A stretch of DNA of 64,000 nt from Closterium sp. NIES-65 (Eukaryota; Streptophyta; Zygnematophyceae; Desmidiales; Closteriaceae), in the NCBI GenBank assembly GCA_948144175.1, contig CANXME010002486.1:5345001-5409000 (forward strand). Reading direction: 5' to 3'. Every line of letters begins with the position of its first letter. The first letter of the stretch is position 1. The notes below the pieces were generated by a model. It had not been told where the DNA came from and did no database searches. It worked only from the letters and a program-made list of their open reading frames with translations. Both the position numbers and the translations under genes were made by a program. Of the stretch, positions 22,927 to 35,400 are shown piece by piece.

Positions 22927-25900
22927 ATGAGAGCAGACAAGGGAAACTCTACTCTTTTTTCAATATCATTACAAGACATGGCAACAAACAAGGAAAGGAG
23001 CTCCCCTAATGGCTCCTCGGGCACTACTCCTACTCCACCGTCAGCCTCTGGCCTGCAGACAGAAGAAGGCACGGCAACAAGACCAAGAGGAACGTCAACC
23101 GAGACCCCCATGAACCACCCTTCGGACTTTGACCAGAACATGATGGAGAAATTTTTCTCCTTCATGTCCTTCTACGAACAACACCAGCAGTCGGGACCTG
23201 CACAAACACACAACAGCAACAACGGAGCGACACCCATGAGTCTTGATGGGTCGTCATATGCGCGAGGAAACCAGCAGCAGCAACCTACCTTTGCTCCGTA
23301 CGAGCGCGGGTCAATCAGCTTCGTGCCCCACCCGCAACCTTCACCTGGACAAGAAAGACCACTGGACGCACTTCAAGTTCAGTCGCAGTTTGCACACGTC
23401 TTAAAACTGCAAACGTCAAGACCCTTCGACGGCAAAGACTTCTTTACCTGGTCCTTTGAATTCGAGCTGATGATGGAGGGCGCGCAGATACTCGGCTTCT
23501 TCGACGGGTCCCTGCAGTATCCAGCCAACGGGACACAACATGAAAAGCAGCAGTATACGTATCAATCAATGATGGCGTATACAATCCTATTGAGGAATGT
23601 GACACCAACTCAGCAGCAGAACATTCGCTCTTACCGGACCTTCGGCAACTCGGCGGAGCTCGCGTACAGCCATCTGAAGAACCTGTATCAAGCAACAGAC
23701 AGTGTAAACCAGAGCAGGTTAATGGCGCAGTTGACGACAGTCGAAATGAAACCAGGAGAAAAAGGACTGGCGTATATCAGCCGATGTCGCGAACTGCGCG
23801 ACAAGCTGCTTCGATGCGGAGGGTCAATCTCTGAAGACGCCTTCGTGACAGTCATCATTGGTGGGCTTGGTCCTCAGTGGCGCGCCACCAAAGCCATTCT
23901 TCGAGCCCACGGAAGAATCTCTGAAGCTGCACTCTGCGCCGAAATACATGCCGAGCAGCAAGATATGGACCTGCAGGAAGAACGACACAGGAAGAAAACG
24001 ACAGTATCAGAGTTCGCATTCCACACTCAACGACGACACAGCAATTATAACAACCGACAGCAGCAACCGAAGATAGTAACTCCCTTCTGCCACATCTGCA
24101 AGACTTCAGGGCACCCGCGCACACACTGCCCGAATCGTCAGCAATCAACGGCACCACAGCGACAACTTCGACCTTCAAGCTCCCAAATGGCTTCAACACA
24201 AGCAAGTGCGACGACCACTATTCAAGCTTCAACGACTTCACCCGGACAACCTGCACAAGGAGCAAGAAATATAATCAACTGCATGACGAAGATAACCGAT
24301 TCATGTACAACCGAATCACCACCACACTACTCACCGGAAGAAGAGCTTGACAACAGAACGCCTCGCCGTGAGCTACTCCAGCCGAATCCAACGTACGCCG
24401 CCATCGCTCAAAGTGAACCGTCCGGCCAAGACACCTGGTTCTTGGACAGTTGCTGCGGGCAACACATGTGCTCGTCCGGGCGTTTCGTACAACGCGAACA
24501 TCGACTCCAACGGGAAGTGATCATCACGGTTGCCAACAACCAAAACCTGCGCACACGAAGACAAGGAGTGGTACAGCTTCAGTCAAGAGAAACAAATGTC
24601 ATACTGCACATGTCTAAGGTACTCATCGCTGAAGGACTCGGCTACAACTTACTGAGCGTTAGCCAGTTGATGGCGAAAGGAATTCATCTGGAAGCCGACA
24701 GCACGACCCAGGAGTTCAAACTTTACCACGGGAGAGGCGGTCTCTACATCGGGAAAGCAGTGCTGAAGAACAACGTCTTCGTCCTCGACTTCGTTCCTGA
24801 CCTGGGCACTGCAGACAGCGACGCCATCGTGAATTTCACTGACTGGACACACCCTCCGGATCTCGACCCCGACTTCAGCCCAGGAGGCTTCTGGTACTCG
24901 CACACCATTCCTGAAGCAGAACGAACACGAGCATTAGCAACAATTCGACAATCGGCAGCAGTAACAACATCGGCAGCAGCAACAACATCAGCAGCAGTAA
25001 CAACATCGGCAGCAGCAACAACATCAGCAGCAGTAACAACATCGGCAGCAGCAACAACATCAGCAGCAGCAGGAACAACGACACCAGTCACGGTCGACGA
25101 AGCACCACCAACACCCGCGAAACAGCTGAATCCGACTCAACGTGAAGTCCACCGAAGCGCCAACCTCGTCGCCAGCTTTTACTCCAACTCCGACGCATAT
25201 CAGCGTTCACCTGGACACCGTGCCTCTGAAGAGATCTGGCACGCACGAACAGGACATCCAAGTAACACGGTTTTGAATAACACGATAAGAGCAGGAGTCC
25301 TTGACAAAGATTCTCTACTTCTACCCGATGGCAGAGAACTCCAGAAGGCACGAGGGACTTGCCTTATATGTCCCGAAGCTGACTTACCTCATCGACCGTT
25401 TGCTTCACATCACAACCCGAGCGCTCCAGCGTACGCACCACTCGAAAAAGTCTACAGCGACATCCTCTACAATCGCGAGCCAGGACAAGTCAACTACAAG
25501 TACACCATCACCTTCATCGACGCCGCCACTCGATACGTCTGGCATCGCAACCTACCCAGCCGCGACATGGCGCTCGCAGCATTCGCCGCCTGGCTACCGA
25601 TAGCAGAGAGAGAGTCTGGAACACAACTGAAAAAATTCCAGTCAGACGGAGGTGGCGAGTACACCTCTCACCGCTTCAAGCAGTTCTTGGCGGAAAGGGG
25701 GATCAAGCAACTCCTCTCCCTTCCTTACGCACATCAGCAGCAAGGTGTTGCAGAACGACTGAACAGGACCCTGCAGAACAGCATGCGCAAACTATTACGT
25801 GGCATGCGGCTACCCAACCACCAGTGGCCAGCAGCAATGGACCACGCTGTCATGCTACACAACTTGTTGTCGTCGTCGTCACTCCCGAACAACGCATCAC

Positions 25901-28155
25901 CGCATCTGCTGTGGACAGGGAAGCAGGGCAGCACGAAAATGTTACGAGTTTTCGGGTGCATGGTACAGTACAGACCCCCAGAAGCACGAGCGGGAAGATT
26001 TTCGCAACGGGCACAGTGGGGACTACACCTCGGCACCGAGAAAAATTACAACGCATGGAAAATCTTCGACGTCCACACAAAGGAAACAGTAGCAGCACGT
26101 GACGTGATCTTCTACGAAAGACTCACCCTTCAGACGTACCTCGCCAACTTGCACGAGAATCGGGACCTCACCAGTGGTTTTCGTGGTGACCGAGCCTTCG
26201 CGTCAGCAGCGGACGAAGCAGACTGGGATGAACAGAACGTCGACAACGCCTCAGAAGACGCCGGACCTCTCCCATACTGCTCCGTCGACGTGCCCATGGA
26301 TGAGGATAATCCTCGCGACGGTAACAACGCCGAAATCTTCTACCGTTTCGCCGACGATGGTTACGTAACACCTGTGACAGTCAACACCAACGAAGCAGAA
26401 AGGGTAGGGCCAAATTTCATGCCCGACCCAGAAACGGGAGACGAAGCAGCTTATCCCGAGGATCCAGAACTCCCTCGATACTCACAGACTGGGCTGCAAA
26501 TCCTCGGCCTCGTCACCGCAGTCCACGGGAACACACGCAGCTCGCTTCCTAAGGAGCCTGCAACGGTTCAGCAGGCTCTGGGGGGGGAACACAGGGAGAA
26601 ATGGCGTGAAGCCATGGATAGAGAACTGAAGGCATTAGAGGAACGCAACACTTGGAAGGTTGTTCCCGTAAGCGTGGCACGGAACAAAACCATCCTTACC
26701 GGGAAATGGGTCTTCCGCATCAAGACGAAAGCAGACGGCACGATCGAAAAATTCAAAGCACGCTGGGTCGTACGTGGATTCGACCAAGAGCAAGGACGAG
26801 ACTTCACCGAGACCTTTGCTCCAGTCAGCCGCCACACGTCACTCCGAATTCTCCTCGCCATTGCCGCCATGAAGAAGAAGAAGTTACGGCAGATCGACGT
26901 CGCGAATGCCTTCCTCTACGCACCTGTGGATGCAGAAATCTACGTCGAGCTCCCGCACGGTTCCCACGGCGAACCCAACCGAATCTGTCAACTACTTAAG
27001 TCGCTCTACGGGATCAAGCAGGCACCGCGACTGTGGCAGCAGTACCTGCACGCCCGTCTCATCCGCATCGGCTTTAGTCAACTACCTCACGACCAAGGCA
27101 TGTACCGCCTCACTAAGGGAAGCGACTACGTTCTCCTGATCGTCTACGTGGACGATCTCCTCTACATTGGGTCAACCGACGGCATCGCCACGTGGTTCGA
27201 AGGAGAGCTCCAGAAAGACCTCACGCTCACGGTCTCCTCCACCGTTACACAGTACCTCGGGCTCAACATCCGCGAAGAAGAAAACGCCATCTATCTAAGC
27301 GCCGAGAAATACGCCGACACCATCGCGAAACGTTTCAGCCTCACACCAAGCGCCATCTCCACGCCCTACCGCTACACATCAGGAACCGAGAAGGAACGAA
27401 CTACTCTACTCAAGCCCGCCGGCATACGCGACTATCAGAAGAAGCTCGGATGCCTGCTATTCGCCGCCGTCACCTGCCGTCCTGACTTATCCTACTCCGC
27501 AAGTCAGCTCGCCACCTATCTCAAGAAGCCTGAAGCTGAACACCTGGCGGAACTTGATCGCGCTCTCCACTACTTCGTCAGCACCGCGACGATCGGGCTA
27601 ACCTACCACAAGAGCGCAGCTACACCGACTAAGCTAATCGGCTACGTCGACGCCGATCACGCCGGCGACACCGACAACAGGCGCTCACGCACCGGCTATG
27701 TCTACCGCCTTGAGCCTATCGGTCCTATCTCCTGGCAGTCGAGCAAGCAGGAGTTAATCGCACTATCTTCAGCAGAAGCAGAATATATTGCACTCTGCTC
27801 AGCCACCAAGGAGGGACTTTACCTTCGCGAACTACTGGAAGAAGCGAAGCTAGCCGAGTTACCCAGCTTCACCGTGTTCTGCGACAACCAGTCAGCAATT
27901 CGCATCGCCAACAAAAACGGCTTCGCAAACAGGACGAAACACATCGCCCTGCGCTATTTCTTCGTGAAGGACGAGATAGAAAAAGGGAAACTCGATCTGT
28001 CATACTGTCCAACATCCGAGATGGCAGCCGATTACTTGACCAAGAAACTCGGCAAGCAGAAGTTCGAATACTGCATGATGCTGACTGGACAAGGCCACGT
28101 CACCAGCAGTAACACTCCAGAAGCGAAGGGGAGTGTTGGAAACAATAAGTCCTAA
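22927..28155 (+). CDS. Copia B gag-pol polyprotein
   Basis: One frame of 1742 codons; the second Met (MATNKERSS, 22978) is the more natural start because the first overlaps the primer site. Parts in order: gag with a UBN2-type region and a CCHC knuckle (CHICKTSGHPRTHC, about 24.09 kb), protease (WFLDSC, about 24.44 kb), GAG-pre-integrase (HARTGHPS, about 25.24 kb), integrase (FQSDGGGEY about 25.64 kb, QQGVAERLNRTLQ about 25.74 kb), reverse transcriptase (FAPVSRHTSLRILLAIAA about 26.82 kb, YVDDLLYIGS about 27.15 kb) and RNase H (ALSSAEAEYIALC about 27.76 kb). Single-frame gag-pol is usual for Copia. A short Ala/Thr repeat lies at 24.95-25.08 kb. Confidence 0.92.
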   Translation: MRADKGNSTLFSISLQDMATNKERSSPNGSSGTTPTPPSASGLQTEEGTATRPRGTSTETPMNHPSDFDQNMMEKFFSFMSFYEQHQQSGPAQTHNSNNGATPMSLDGSSYARGNQQQQPTFAPYERGSISFVPHPQPSPGQERPLDALQVQSQFAHVLKLQTSRPFDGKDFFTWSFEFELMMEGAQILGFFDGSLQYPANGTQHEKQQYTYQSMMAYTILLRNVTPTQQQNIRSYRTFGNSAELAYSHLKNLYQATDSVNQSRLMAQLTTVEMKPGEKGLAYISRCRELRDKLLRCGGSISEDAFVTVIIGGLGPQWRATKAILRAHGRISEAALCAEIHAEQQDMDLQEERHRKKTTVSEFAFHTQRRHSNYNNRQQQPKIVTPFCHICKTSGHPRTHCPNRQQSTAPQRQLRPSSSQMASTQASATTTIQASTTSPGQPAQGARNIINCMTKITDSCTTESPPHYSPEEELDNRTPRRELLQPNPTYAAIAQSEPSGQDTWFLDSCCGQHMCSSGRFVQREHRLQREVIITVANNQNLRTRRQGVVQLQSRETNVILHMSKVLIAEGLGYNLLSVSQLMAKGIHLEADSTTQEFKLYHGRGGLYIGKAVLKNNVFVLDFVPDLGTADSDAIVNFTDWTHPPDLDPDFSPGGFWYSHTIPEAERTRALATIRQSAAVTTSAAATTSAAVTTSAAATTSAAVTTSAAATTSAAAGTTTPVTVDEAPPTPAKQLNPTQREVHRSANLVASFYSNSDAYQRSPGHRASEEIWHARTGHPSNTVLNNTIRAGVLDKDSLLLPDGRELQKARGTCLICPEADLPHRPFASHHNPSAPAYAPLEKVYSDILYNREPGQVNYKYTITFIDAATRYVWHRNLPSRDMALAAFAAWLPIAERESGTQLKKFQSDGGGEYTSHRFKQFLAERGIKQLLSLPYAHQQQGVAERLNRTLQNSMRKLLRGMRLPNHQWPAAMDHAVMLHNLLSSSSLPNNASPHLLWTGKQGSTKMLRVFGCMVQYRPPEARAGRFSQRAQWGLHLGTEKNYNAWKIFDVHTKETVAARDVIFYERLTLQTYLANLHENRDLTSGFRGDRAFASAADEADWDEQNVDNASEDAGPLPYCSVDVPMDEDNPRDGNNAEIFYRFADDGYVTPVTVNTNEAERVGPNFMPDPETGDEAAYPEDPELPRYSQTGLQILGLVTAVHGNTRSSLPKEPATVQQALGGEHREKWREAMDRELKALEERNTWKVVPVSVARNKTILTGKWVFRIKTKADGTIEKFKARWVVRGFDQEQGRDFTETFAPVSRHTSLRILLAIAAMKKKKLRQIDVANAFLYAPVDAEIYVELPHGSHGEPNRICQLLKSLYGIKQAPRLWQQYLHARLIRIGFSQLPHDQGMYRLTKGSDYVLLIVYVDDLLYIGSTDGIATWFEGELQKDLTLTVSSTVTQYLGLNIREEENAIYLSAEKYADTIAKRFSLTPSAISTPYRYTSGTEKERTTLLKPAGIRDYQKKLGCLLFAAVTCRPDLSYSASQLATYLKKPEAEHLAELDRALHYFVSTATIGLTYHKSAATPTKLIGYVDADHAGDTDNRRSRTGYVYRLEPIGPISWQSSKQELIALSSAEAEYIALCSATKEGLYLRELLEEAKLAELPSFTVFCDNQSAIRIANKNGFANRTKHIALRYFFVKDEIEKGKLDLSYCPTSEMAADYLTKKLGKQKFEYCMMLTGQGHVTSSNTPEAKGSVGNNKS

Positions 28156-28559
28156 GTGCGCTTCTGTCGTATCAAAATCCAAGGTACCAAGCGAAGCAGT
28201 CCCAATCGAAGCATCGAGTCAACCTCGGAGGTTAGGGTAACCGCCTGGAGGTTACGAGAAAGTCAAAGGTCGCTGACCTTTGACTCGACAATTACAGCGC
28301 GACAGTTAAGGACACACAACTGACTCGTTACAGAGCAGTTGCCCGAGTCGCGCTATATCGAACCGCAACAGCAATACAGTTATCTATTCCCTGTACTCTT
28401 ATATAAATCCTTGTATTTGCTTGTTTAATTCAATCAACTTTGCTCTCACACACCAGTGCAAGGTCGGTTCAAATTCTTCACTAAACGCTTCCGCTGTTAC
28501 AACTACTTCACCTAGAGTTATCCCTTGCAAAGATCCTAAGGGGCTATCTCAGCCCAACA
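28134..28559 (+). repeat. 3' LTR of Copia B
   Basis: 426 bp, nearly identical to the 5' copy and followed by GTACT. Confidence 0.92.
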
Positions 28560-28564
28560 GTACT

Positions 28565-28825
28565 AAGAGTGCGCGGAAGACTTTATAAAAAGGATGTCGA
28601 ATCCAGGATCTCAAGAATGATAAAGAGGCATGCATTTATAGGGTCGAAACCGTGGTAGGCGAGGACCTCGGGATGTGGATGGGTTTGGAAGTGTCGCGAT
28701 TGGTGCGGGGCGACTCGGGGGTGGTTCGGGCCGAAGTGTAGGCCGAACCTCGAAACTGACGCGAAGTGCTCGGGGTCGTCCTCGCTAGGAGCAGCCTCTA
28801 CAGTAATGAATTCGTATGCATTACA
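28565..28825 (-). repeat. LTR (5') of the outer element, main part
   Basis: 261 bp of the other LTR; the remaining 16 bp are at 22481-22496 on the far side of Copia B. ATGAT follows at 28826-28830. Confidence 0.88.
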
Positions 28826-29086
28826 ATGATGCTCGTGCTGGTATTAGTGCTGGTACATACTGTATACGGTACGTCCACACATCTGTTCCTGTGCTAATGC
28901 GTACATCAAATGTTCCAAGTCTAAACTTCCAAGTGTGCGGCAGTACTTTGTCAGTTATTCAACCATTGCACTAAGTCTCACAACAGAACCATTTTCCATT
29001 CCCACCCTCTGCCCAGTGCAACCTAGCAGTTCAAATTTCCAGGCCCAACAGTAAATTAAAACTCAGTAACCAAGGCACCAGCATCT
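28826..29086. other. Spacer between LTR nest and RH3 3' end
   Basis: It starts with the right ATGAT target duplication and runs to the stop codon of the helicase gene; probably its 3' UTR. Nothing else was recognised. Confidence 0.5.
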
Positions 29087-29413
29087 CTACCTGCCAGCCA
29101 CCACAGGACAGTCTGCCGCCCTGTGCCCAGGTTGCTTGCACAAGAAGCAAACCCCTGAAAACCCTCCTCCCGCACCCCCGCGACCATACGACCCGCCGGG
29201 TGCGCTGCGCGTGCGCTCCAAGGGGGATGGGGTGTAGTATCCATCACTGTCCTCACTCTCCCACGCATCAGAGGTGAAATTGCGGCGGTTGACCAACCCT
29301 CCGCCAGCCGGGCGGCGATCCCGGGAGGAGAATCGGTCGCGATCTCCACCGAACCTGCTGCCGCCGCTACTGCGCCTGTCACCCACATCACCCCAGCTGC
29401 CAGACCTGATATG

Positions 29414-29469
<56 letters not shown>

Positions 29470-32400
29470 AAGAGTAGAGGGAAAAGGACGCGGATATGAG
29501 ACACGTGAGGTATCAATTTGGTTTGGTGGCAAATGCACATGGAGAGGAGTATGAAGAGGTGCAAGCAGGAGAAATGGAACAGGCAAACACAATATTGTGG
29601 CACCCCCTGCCACGGTCGCCCCGCCTCCCTTTCTCCCTGACCCCAGCACACGAGAAGCTGTCCCTTTCAACCGCTTCCCTTATAGCATACTTCAACATAC
29701 CATAAAATCACACCACTTACCTCTCTCTCCTGCCGCCGTCATCGCGCCTGAAACCCCTGTCACGGTCGCCTCCTCTTCCTCCCCTGTCCCTGTCCCCTCC
29801 GCGAGAGTACCTGTCGCCTCCGCCCCTCCCCCTGTCCCCTCCCCTGGCTCCGAACCGCCCGTAATTGTCCCTGTCCCTGCCTCCTCGCACATCATCATCC
29901 ACCAGCGTGGGCAGCTGAGAGGCACATGGGAGGGATGGGCAAGGCAAACAGACAGCACCGCGCAGGGGAGAATGGAACAGAAGCATGAGTTCAGGTGTCC
30001 ACTTCTACCCAGACCACCTGTAGTTGTCCCTGTCCCTGCCGCTGTGAACATCATCATCCACCAATGTGGGAAGAGGAGGAGCAGAGGGCACATAGGATGG
30101 GAGATGGGGATGTAAAAGCATGAGTACAGGTGTCCCCTTCTATCCAAACCGCCCGTAGTTGTCCCTGTCCCTGCCTCCGCCCTGCACATCATCACCCACC
30201 AGCGTGGGCAGCTGAGAGGCACATGGGATGGGCGCAAAAATATGAAGGCAGAGGGAAGGGGGGAAATCAGCCTCGGCATTTTCTAGTGATACATCCCTGT
30301 CACTGCCACCACGAGCGTCAACATGTACCAGCATGGGCAGCTGACGGGGGGACGCACACACCTTGTTTTCTAATATAAGATATCAGACATATTTATTATC
30401 AACATAAGCTATCAACACAAATGCTCTTTAAGACAAAGCAGAACCGCGCACCCACCTGGCGCGGGATGTCAAAGACGTCGCCATTGTCAATCTTAAGGCT
30501 CAGCAACTCCTTTGCCACGTCCTCTGGCAGGTCAAACACGGCTCCCTCCACCTGAAAGGAGGGAGGGCGTGACAGAGAGGGAGAAAGAGGGGATTAGAGA
30601 GAGGGAACGAGGGGGAGAGAGAGCAAGCTTGCGACAAAAATCTTGAAACTGGGCAGATCTTTGACCGCATTGTCTGGCAAGTCAAACACCACTCCCCATC
30701 CCCCGTCCTTCTAAATCCACGCACTCACATCTCGCTCGCCCAGGATCTTGATCTTCCCGACATTGTCCACCGCCCGGCAACACATGACTCCCTCCCCACC
30801 CACTCATGACCCATCCATCCCCATCCCCCAGTCCAGCCAAAACCAGCCCACTCACATCTCGCTCGCCCAGGATCTTGATCTTCCCAACATTATCAGCAGC
30901 GCGGCGGCAGATCTCCCCGAGAGTCCCCATGACCGCGCGTGGGGAGATGAGCGGGCCGTTGCGGCTCTTGGCCGTGCGGATCACGCGCACAGTCACATAC
31001 CCCTCCTCGTGCGTCAGCAGCGACCGGGCGGCGGGCGGCTGGCTGAACCCGCTCAGGTGGGCGATCGCGGCAGCTAGCGCTATCGGGCCGCGCTCCTCGA
31101 GAAGCTTCTCGGCAGTTTCCAGGAAGGACTCCGCGAGTTCAGGGTGGACCCGGTTGATGAGGGCAGCGGATTGGTTGGCCGAGGCTTGAAGGACATCGTC
31201 GGGGTGGGGCGGGGAGGCCTTCTCAAACTTGCAGCCGATGTCCCGCTCTATCATGCGCAGGGACCGGAGCTGGTTGGGGGAAGGAAGGGGGAAGAGGAGG
31301 GAGAGAGGGGCATGGGAAGATGAGTGCGGCGGACTGGTTGGCAGAGGCTTGGAGCACGTCGTCCGGGTGGGGCGGGGAGGCCTTCTCAAACTTGCGACCT
31401 CCAAACTTGCATGTCCACAGGTGTGGTGCATAACATCTAATGTAGTCACATCCGTGTACATGAGGAGGATGGTGCTCCCGGTCTTGCCCGCTCGCCCCGT
31501 TCGGTGCACCAAGGCTTATGAGTCCACTAAACTCCTTACATACACAGTCCCACCTTTCACAATCACACAATCAACCTCACCTGCGAGTCCGTATACATGA
31601 GGATGGTGCAACTTTACAAGCACACGCCATAGTCACATCGGTTAGCATCACACACCTGCGAGTCAGTGTACATGAGGATGGTGCATCCAGTCTTGCCAGC
31701 TCGCCCCGTTCGCCCCGACCGATGCACAAACGTCTCAGGGTCGTTGGGGATCTCGTAGTGAATCACCTGGCCGGGAAGAAAGCACAGGGGGAATGAACGG
31801 GTGTTGGAGCGTGGGTGGGGGGGAGTGAGTGGAAGTCTAAGTTCACTGATGCACAGATGTCTCAAGGTCGTTGGAAATCTCATAGGCAGGGAGGGGGGAC
31901 GAGGGAGGGGGGAGGAGGGAGCGGGAGAACACAAATGACAACAATTCCAAGCCGCAGACACTTATGTGCGGCTACACAGGTATGGAGGGGGGAGGAGGGA
32001 GCGGGAGAACAAGAATGAAAACAGTTCCAAGCCACATGGAGCTTTGTCCACATATTATTTTTGGTGGCTTGGACACTTAATATCCACATGGAGCTTTGTC
32101 CTTATAAATGGAGTTCTGTCCAGAGTATCACCTCCTTCCTTGAAGCTCACTAACCATGGTTTCTTCCTCTAGGAACCTCTACGGTTCATAGACAAGCAAG
32201 CACTGTCCTTTGTCAGGTCAGAAAACCGCCCACACTCACGAGGTCAACAGTAGGGACATCGGGCCCTCTGGCAGCCACATCAGTCGCCACGAGCACCACG
32301 AGCATGAGGCCGTCTCTGAACGCCTGCAGCGTGCACTCCCTCTGCTGCTGGGGGATGTCCCAGTGCAGCGCCTCACAGCCCACCGAGCGACCCAGTGCAT

Positions 32401-35400
32401 TCCCCCTGTTCCCCCCTTTCTCCCGTGCCCCCATACCCCCCTTCAACTCACGAGGTCAACGGTAGGGACATCGGGCCCTCTGGCAGCCACATCAGTGGCC
32501 ACGAGCACCACGAATCGCCCGTCCCTGAACGCCTGCAGGGTGCGCTCCCTCTGCTGCTGGGAGATGTCTCCCCGTGAAGGGCCTCACAGCCCACCGAACG
32601 ACCCACGGCATCATCCCTTTCCCCCCATTCCCCTCCCTCTCCAACTCACCAGGTCGACGTTGGGGATATCAAGCCCTCTCGCCGCCACATCAGTCGCCAC
32701 CAGCACCACGAATCGCCCGTCCCTGAACGCCTGCAGCGTGCGCTCCCTCTGCTGCTGGGGGATGTCCCCGTGCAGCGCCTCACAGCCCACCGAGCGACCC
32801 AGCGCCATGGCGACCTCGTCCGCGTCCTTCTTGGTTTGCGTGAAGACAATCGTCTTGCCACCCATGGCGTGGACCTGGCGGTGTGTGGGGGAGGGGGGAG
32901 AAGGGGAGGATATGGGGGTGTCACCAGCAGCGCCATGGCCACCTCGTCCGCGTCCTTCTTGGTCTGAGTAAAGACGATGGTCTTGCCACCCGGAGCATGG
33001 ACCTGGGTTAAGGGAGTAATTAAGGAGGGTAGATAAGCAAATATGGAATGGAGCGCTATGTCAGGCATCCCCGCACAGCAGACATAACTTTTGGGCATAA
33101 CGTTATGTCAGGCACTGAGACGAACTCTCTCTTTGACAAACTTCCCCTTCAACTAACTCCCCCTTTGGCTGTGCCCAACACCATATCCAACCGCTCTGCA
33201 CTCCTCACTACCGCATACCGTGATGCGGTCAATGAGAATGGAGCGCATGGATGCGTTGGGCGCGCGCACGCACAGCAGGCATAAGGCTCTCCCTTTGACT
33301 GTGCCCAAAACCGTAGCCAACCGCTTTGCACTCCTCACGAACACGTACCGTGATGAGGTCGACGAGAATGGAGCGCTTGGATGCATTGGGCGCGCGCACG
33401 CACAGCAGGCGAATGCCCTCCGCGAGCTTCTCCTCCTGCTCGCCCACCTGCGAGGCACATACAGAGAGGGGGAAGGTGGGGGAATGGACGGTGAGGGGCG
33501 GGGCGAGCAGTAGACCTGCGCACGCACAGCAGGAGAATGCCCTCCGCGAGCTTCTCCTCCTGCTCGCCCACCTGTGGGTATGTGGGAAGGGGAGTCGGTT
33601 AGGGGAGAAGGGAGGGTGAGTAACGGGGTAAGCAGTGGCCCCCAACGCAAAGAGGGCGAACACGCACAGCAGGCGAATGCCCTCTCCTCGTCCTCCTCGT
33701 CCTCCTCACCCTCCTCACCCTCTCCTCCTCATCCTCCCCCTCATCCCCTTCATCCTCCTCATCCTCCTCGAACCCCACCGCCAGCATCTGATCCGCCTCG
33801 TCCAGCACCATAAACTGAATCTCCCTCACTCACTCCCTCACTCTGCCTCACTCACTCCCTCACACTGCTACGGAAGAGGAGGAGAAGTAGGGAGAGGGGG
33901 CCCATCGGGTCGATGGTGAGCGGGCTGGTGAGATACTTCCGGCTGAGTTTCTTGACCCACGACCCCCTCCACCGACTATAACCCCCTCCCACCGCACAGA
34001 ACAGCTCACCAAATCGATGGTGAGCGGGCTGGTGTGGTACTTGCGGCTGAGCTTCTTAACCCAAGAAGGCATGGTCGCCGAGAACAGGCTAATCTGAATG
34101 CGCCCGCCTACACGACCCCTACCAAGGGAACCGACCTCAACCCCCTCAAACACAGGAATTGCACAGCTCAACCCACCAGGTCGATTGTAAGCGGGCTGGT
34201 TAGGTACTTCCGGCTGAGATTCTTGACCCAAGACGGCATGGTCGCCGAGAACAGGCTCATCTGAATGCGCCCGCCTTCCGGCAAGTTCTCCATGATCCGC
34301 TCCACATCCTCCTCGAATCCAACGGCCAGCATCTGATCCGCCTCGTCCAGCACCATGAACTGGATCTCCCGCAGGCTCAGCGTGCCGCGCTCGATCAGGT
34401 CGATCAGGCGCCCGGGCGTGCCCACGACCACGTCGACGCCGCGCTTGAGCTGGCGCATCTGCGCTTCGATTGAGACACCGCCGTACACGCACGCCGTGGA
34501 GAGGTTCGGCGCGGACTCGCAGAACTCGCGCTCCACCTGCTTGGCTAGCTCGCGCGTCGGCGCGAGGACCAGGCAGCGGGGCGCGCGGAACGGGCGCCTG
34601 TGGGTGCGGAACGGGATGAGGGGGGTTGGGGGGGAAAGGGGAAGCGGGAGAGAGGGGGGAGGGAGAGGGGTAAGAAGGGAGCATGGGTTAGTGATAGGCT
34701 GGAAAAGGAGTGCGCGAGGAGAGGAGGGGATGATAGTCATCTTTGACTCAATCTTTGGTGACTCTGCATAACTGAGGTGTTTTTTTCATCAGCCGGCAAC
34801 ACGTTCGTTTCGATCTAAACCGATCTGAATCTTTGTAACGAATAGACATGAAACGTGAACTTCTTCGTCTTTCTAAAGTTCTTAACCAATCAAGTACGTA
34901 AACACACGCTGTTTCATCCACTGACTGCACTAGTGAGCCGCCTTATGACGGAGACGGCCATCTTGGGACAGAGGGCAGAAAAGGAAACCAAAACAAGTAG
35001 GAAAAAAATCAAATCTAGGTTACAAACACACAAAAACAAAAACAAAAAACATAACAAAAAAAAAACTCACAACGCACATTCAGACAGCTAACAGCTAACA
35101 CTTTCAAGCCACGCACCTGCCGTTGTTCTCCTCGATCTCGCGCGTGATGCGCTCCAGGATGGGAATGCCGAACGCCAACGTCTTCCCCGTGCCCGTCTTG
35201 GCGCGCGCGATGATGTCGCGCCCCTCCATCGACGGAGCCAGCACCGCGTGCTGCCATTGGCGGAGCATAAGGGGAAGGGTTTGGGACGAGGTAAGGTGGA
35301 AGAGCGGGAAGAGTGGGAGGGATGAGAGAGGTTACAGGGTAGAGTCAACTGGACACGCGCAGTGATGTTGCGCCCCTCTAATGATGGCGCAAGCACCACG

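Larger units (their letters stand above)
22497..28559 (+). mobile_element. Copia B: Ty1/Copia LTR retrotransposon, looks whole
   Basis: LTRs of 426 bp (22497-22922 and 28134-28559) begin TGTTGGAAAC and end GCCCAACA, with GTACT target duplications at 22492-22496 and 28560-28564. TGGTATGAGAGCA follows the 5' LTR as primer site, and GAAGCGAAGGGGAG precedes the 3' LTR as purine tract. One long frame spans gag to RNase H. The LTRs differ at about 2 of 426 positions by eye, so it is the youngest element here. It inserted into the right LTR of the outer element. Confidence 0.93.
12487..28825 (-). mobile_element. Outer LTR retrotransposon (non-autonomous type), host of two nested Copia elements
   Basis: LTRs of 277 bp lie at 12487-12763 and at 22481-22496 plus 28565-28825, the latter split by Copia B. 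They begin TGTAATG and end ATAACA on the minus strand. A primer-binding site complementary to initiator tRNA-Met (GCTCTGATACCA on the plus strand) sits at 22469-22480, and a purine tract (AGAAGGTGGGAGAG, minus) adjoins the left LTR, fixing the minus orientation. Target duplication ATGAT is at 12482-12486 and 28826-28830. Removing the nested elements leaves an interior of about 3.6 kb with no recognisable gag or pol, as in large retrotransposon derivatives. The LTRs differ at about 4 of 277 positions by eye, so it is young. Confidence 0.85.

Noticed and set aside
30008-33685. Helicase fragments as separate processed pseudogenes
   Set aside because: The copies carry intronic flank and splice sites and sit next to their own exons; retroposed copies would be spliced and dispersed.
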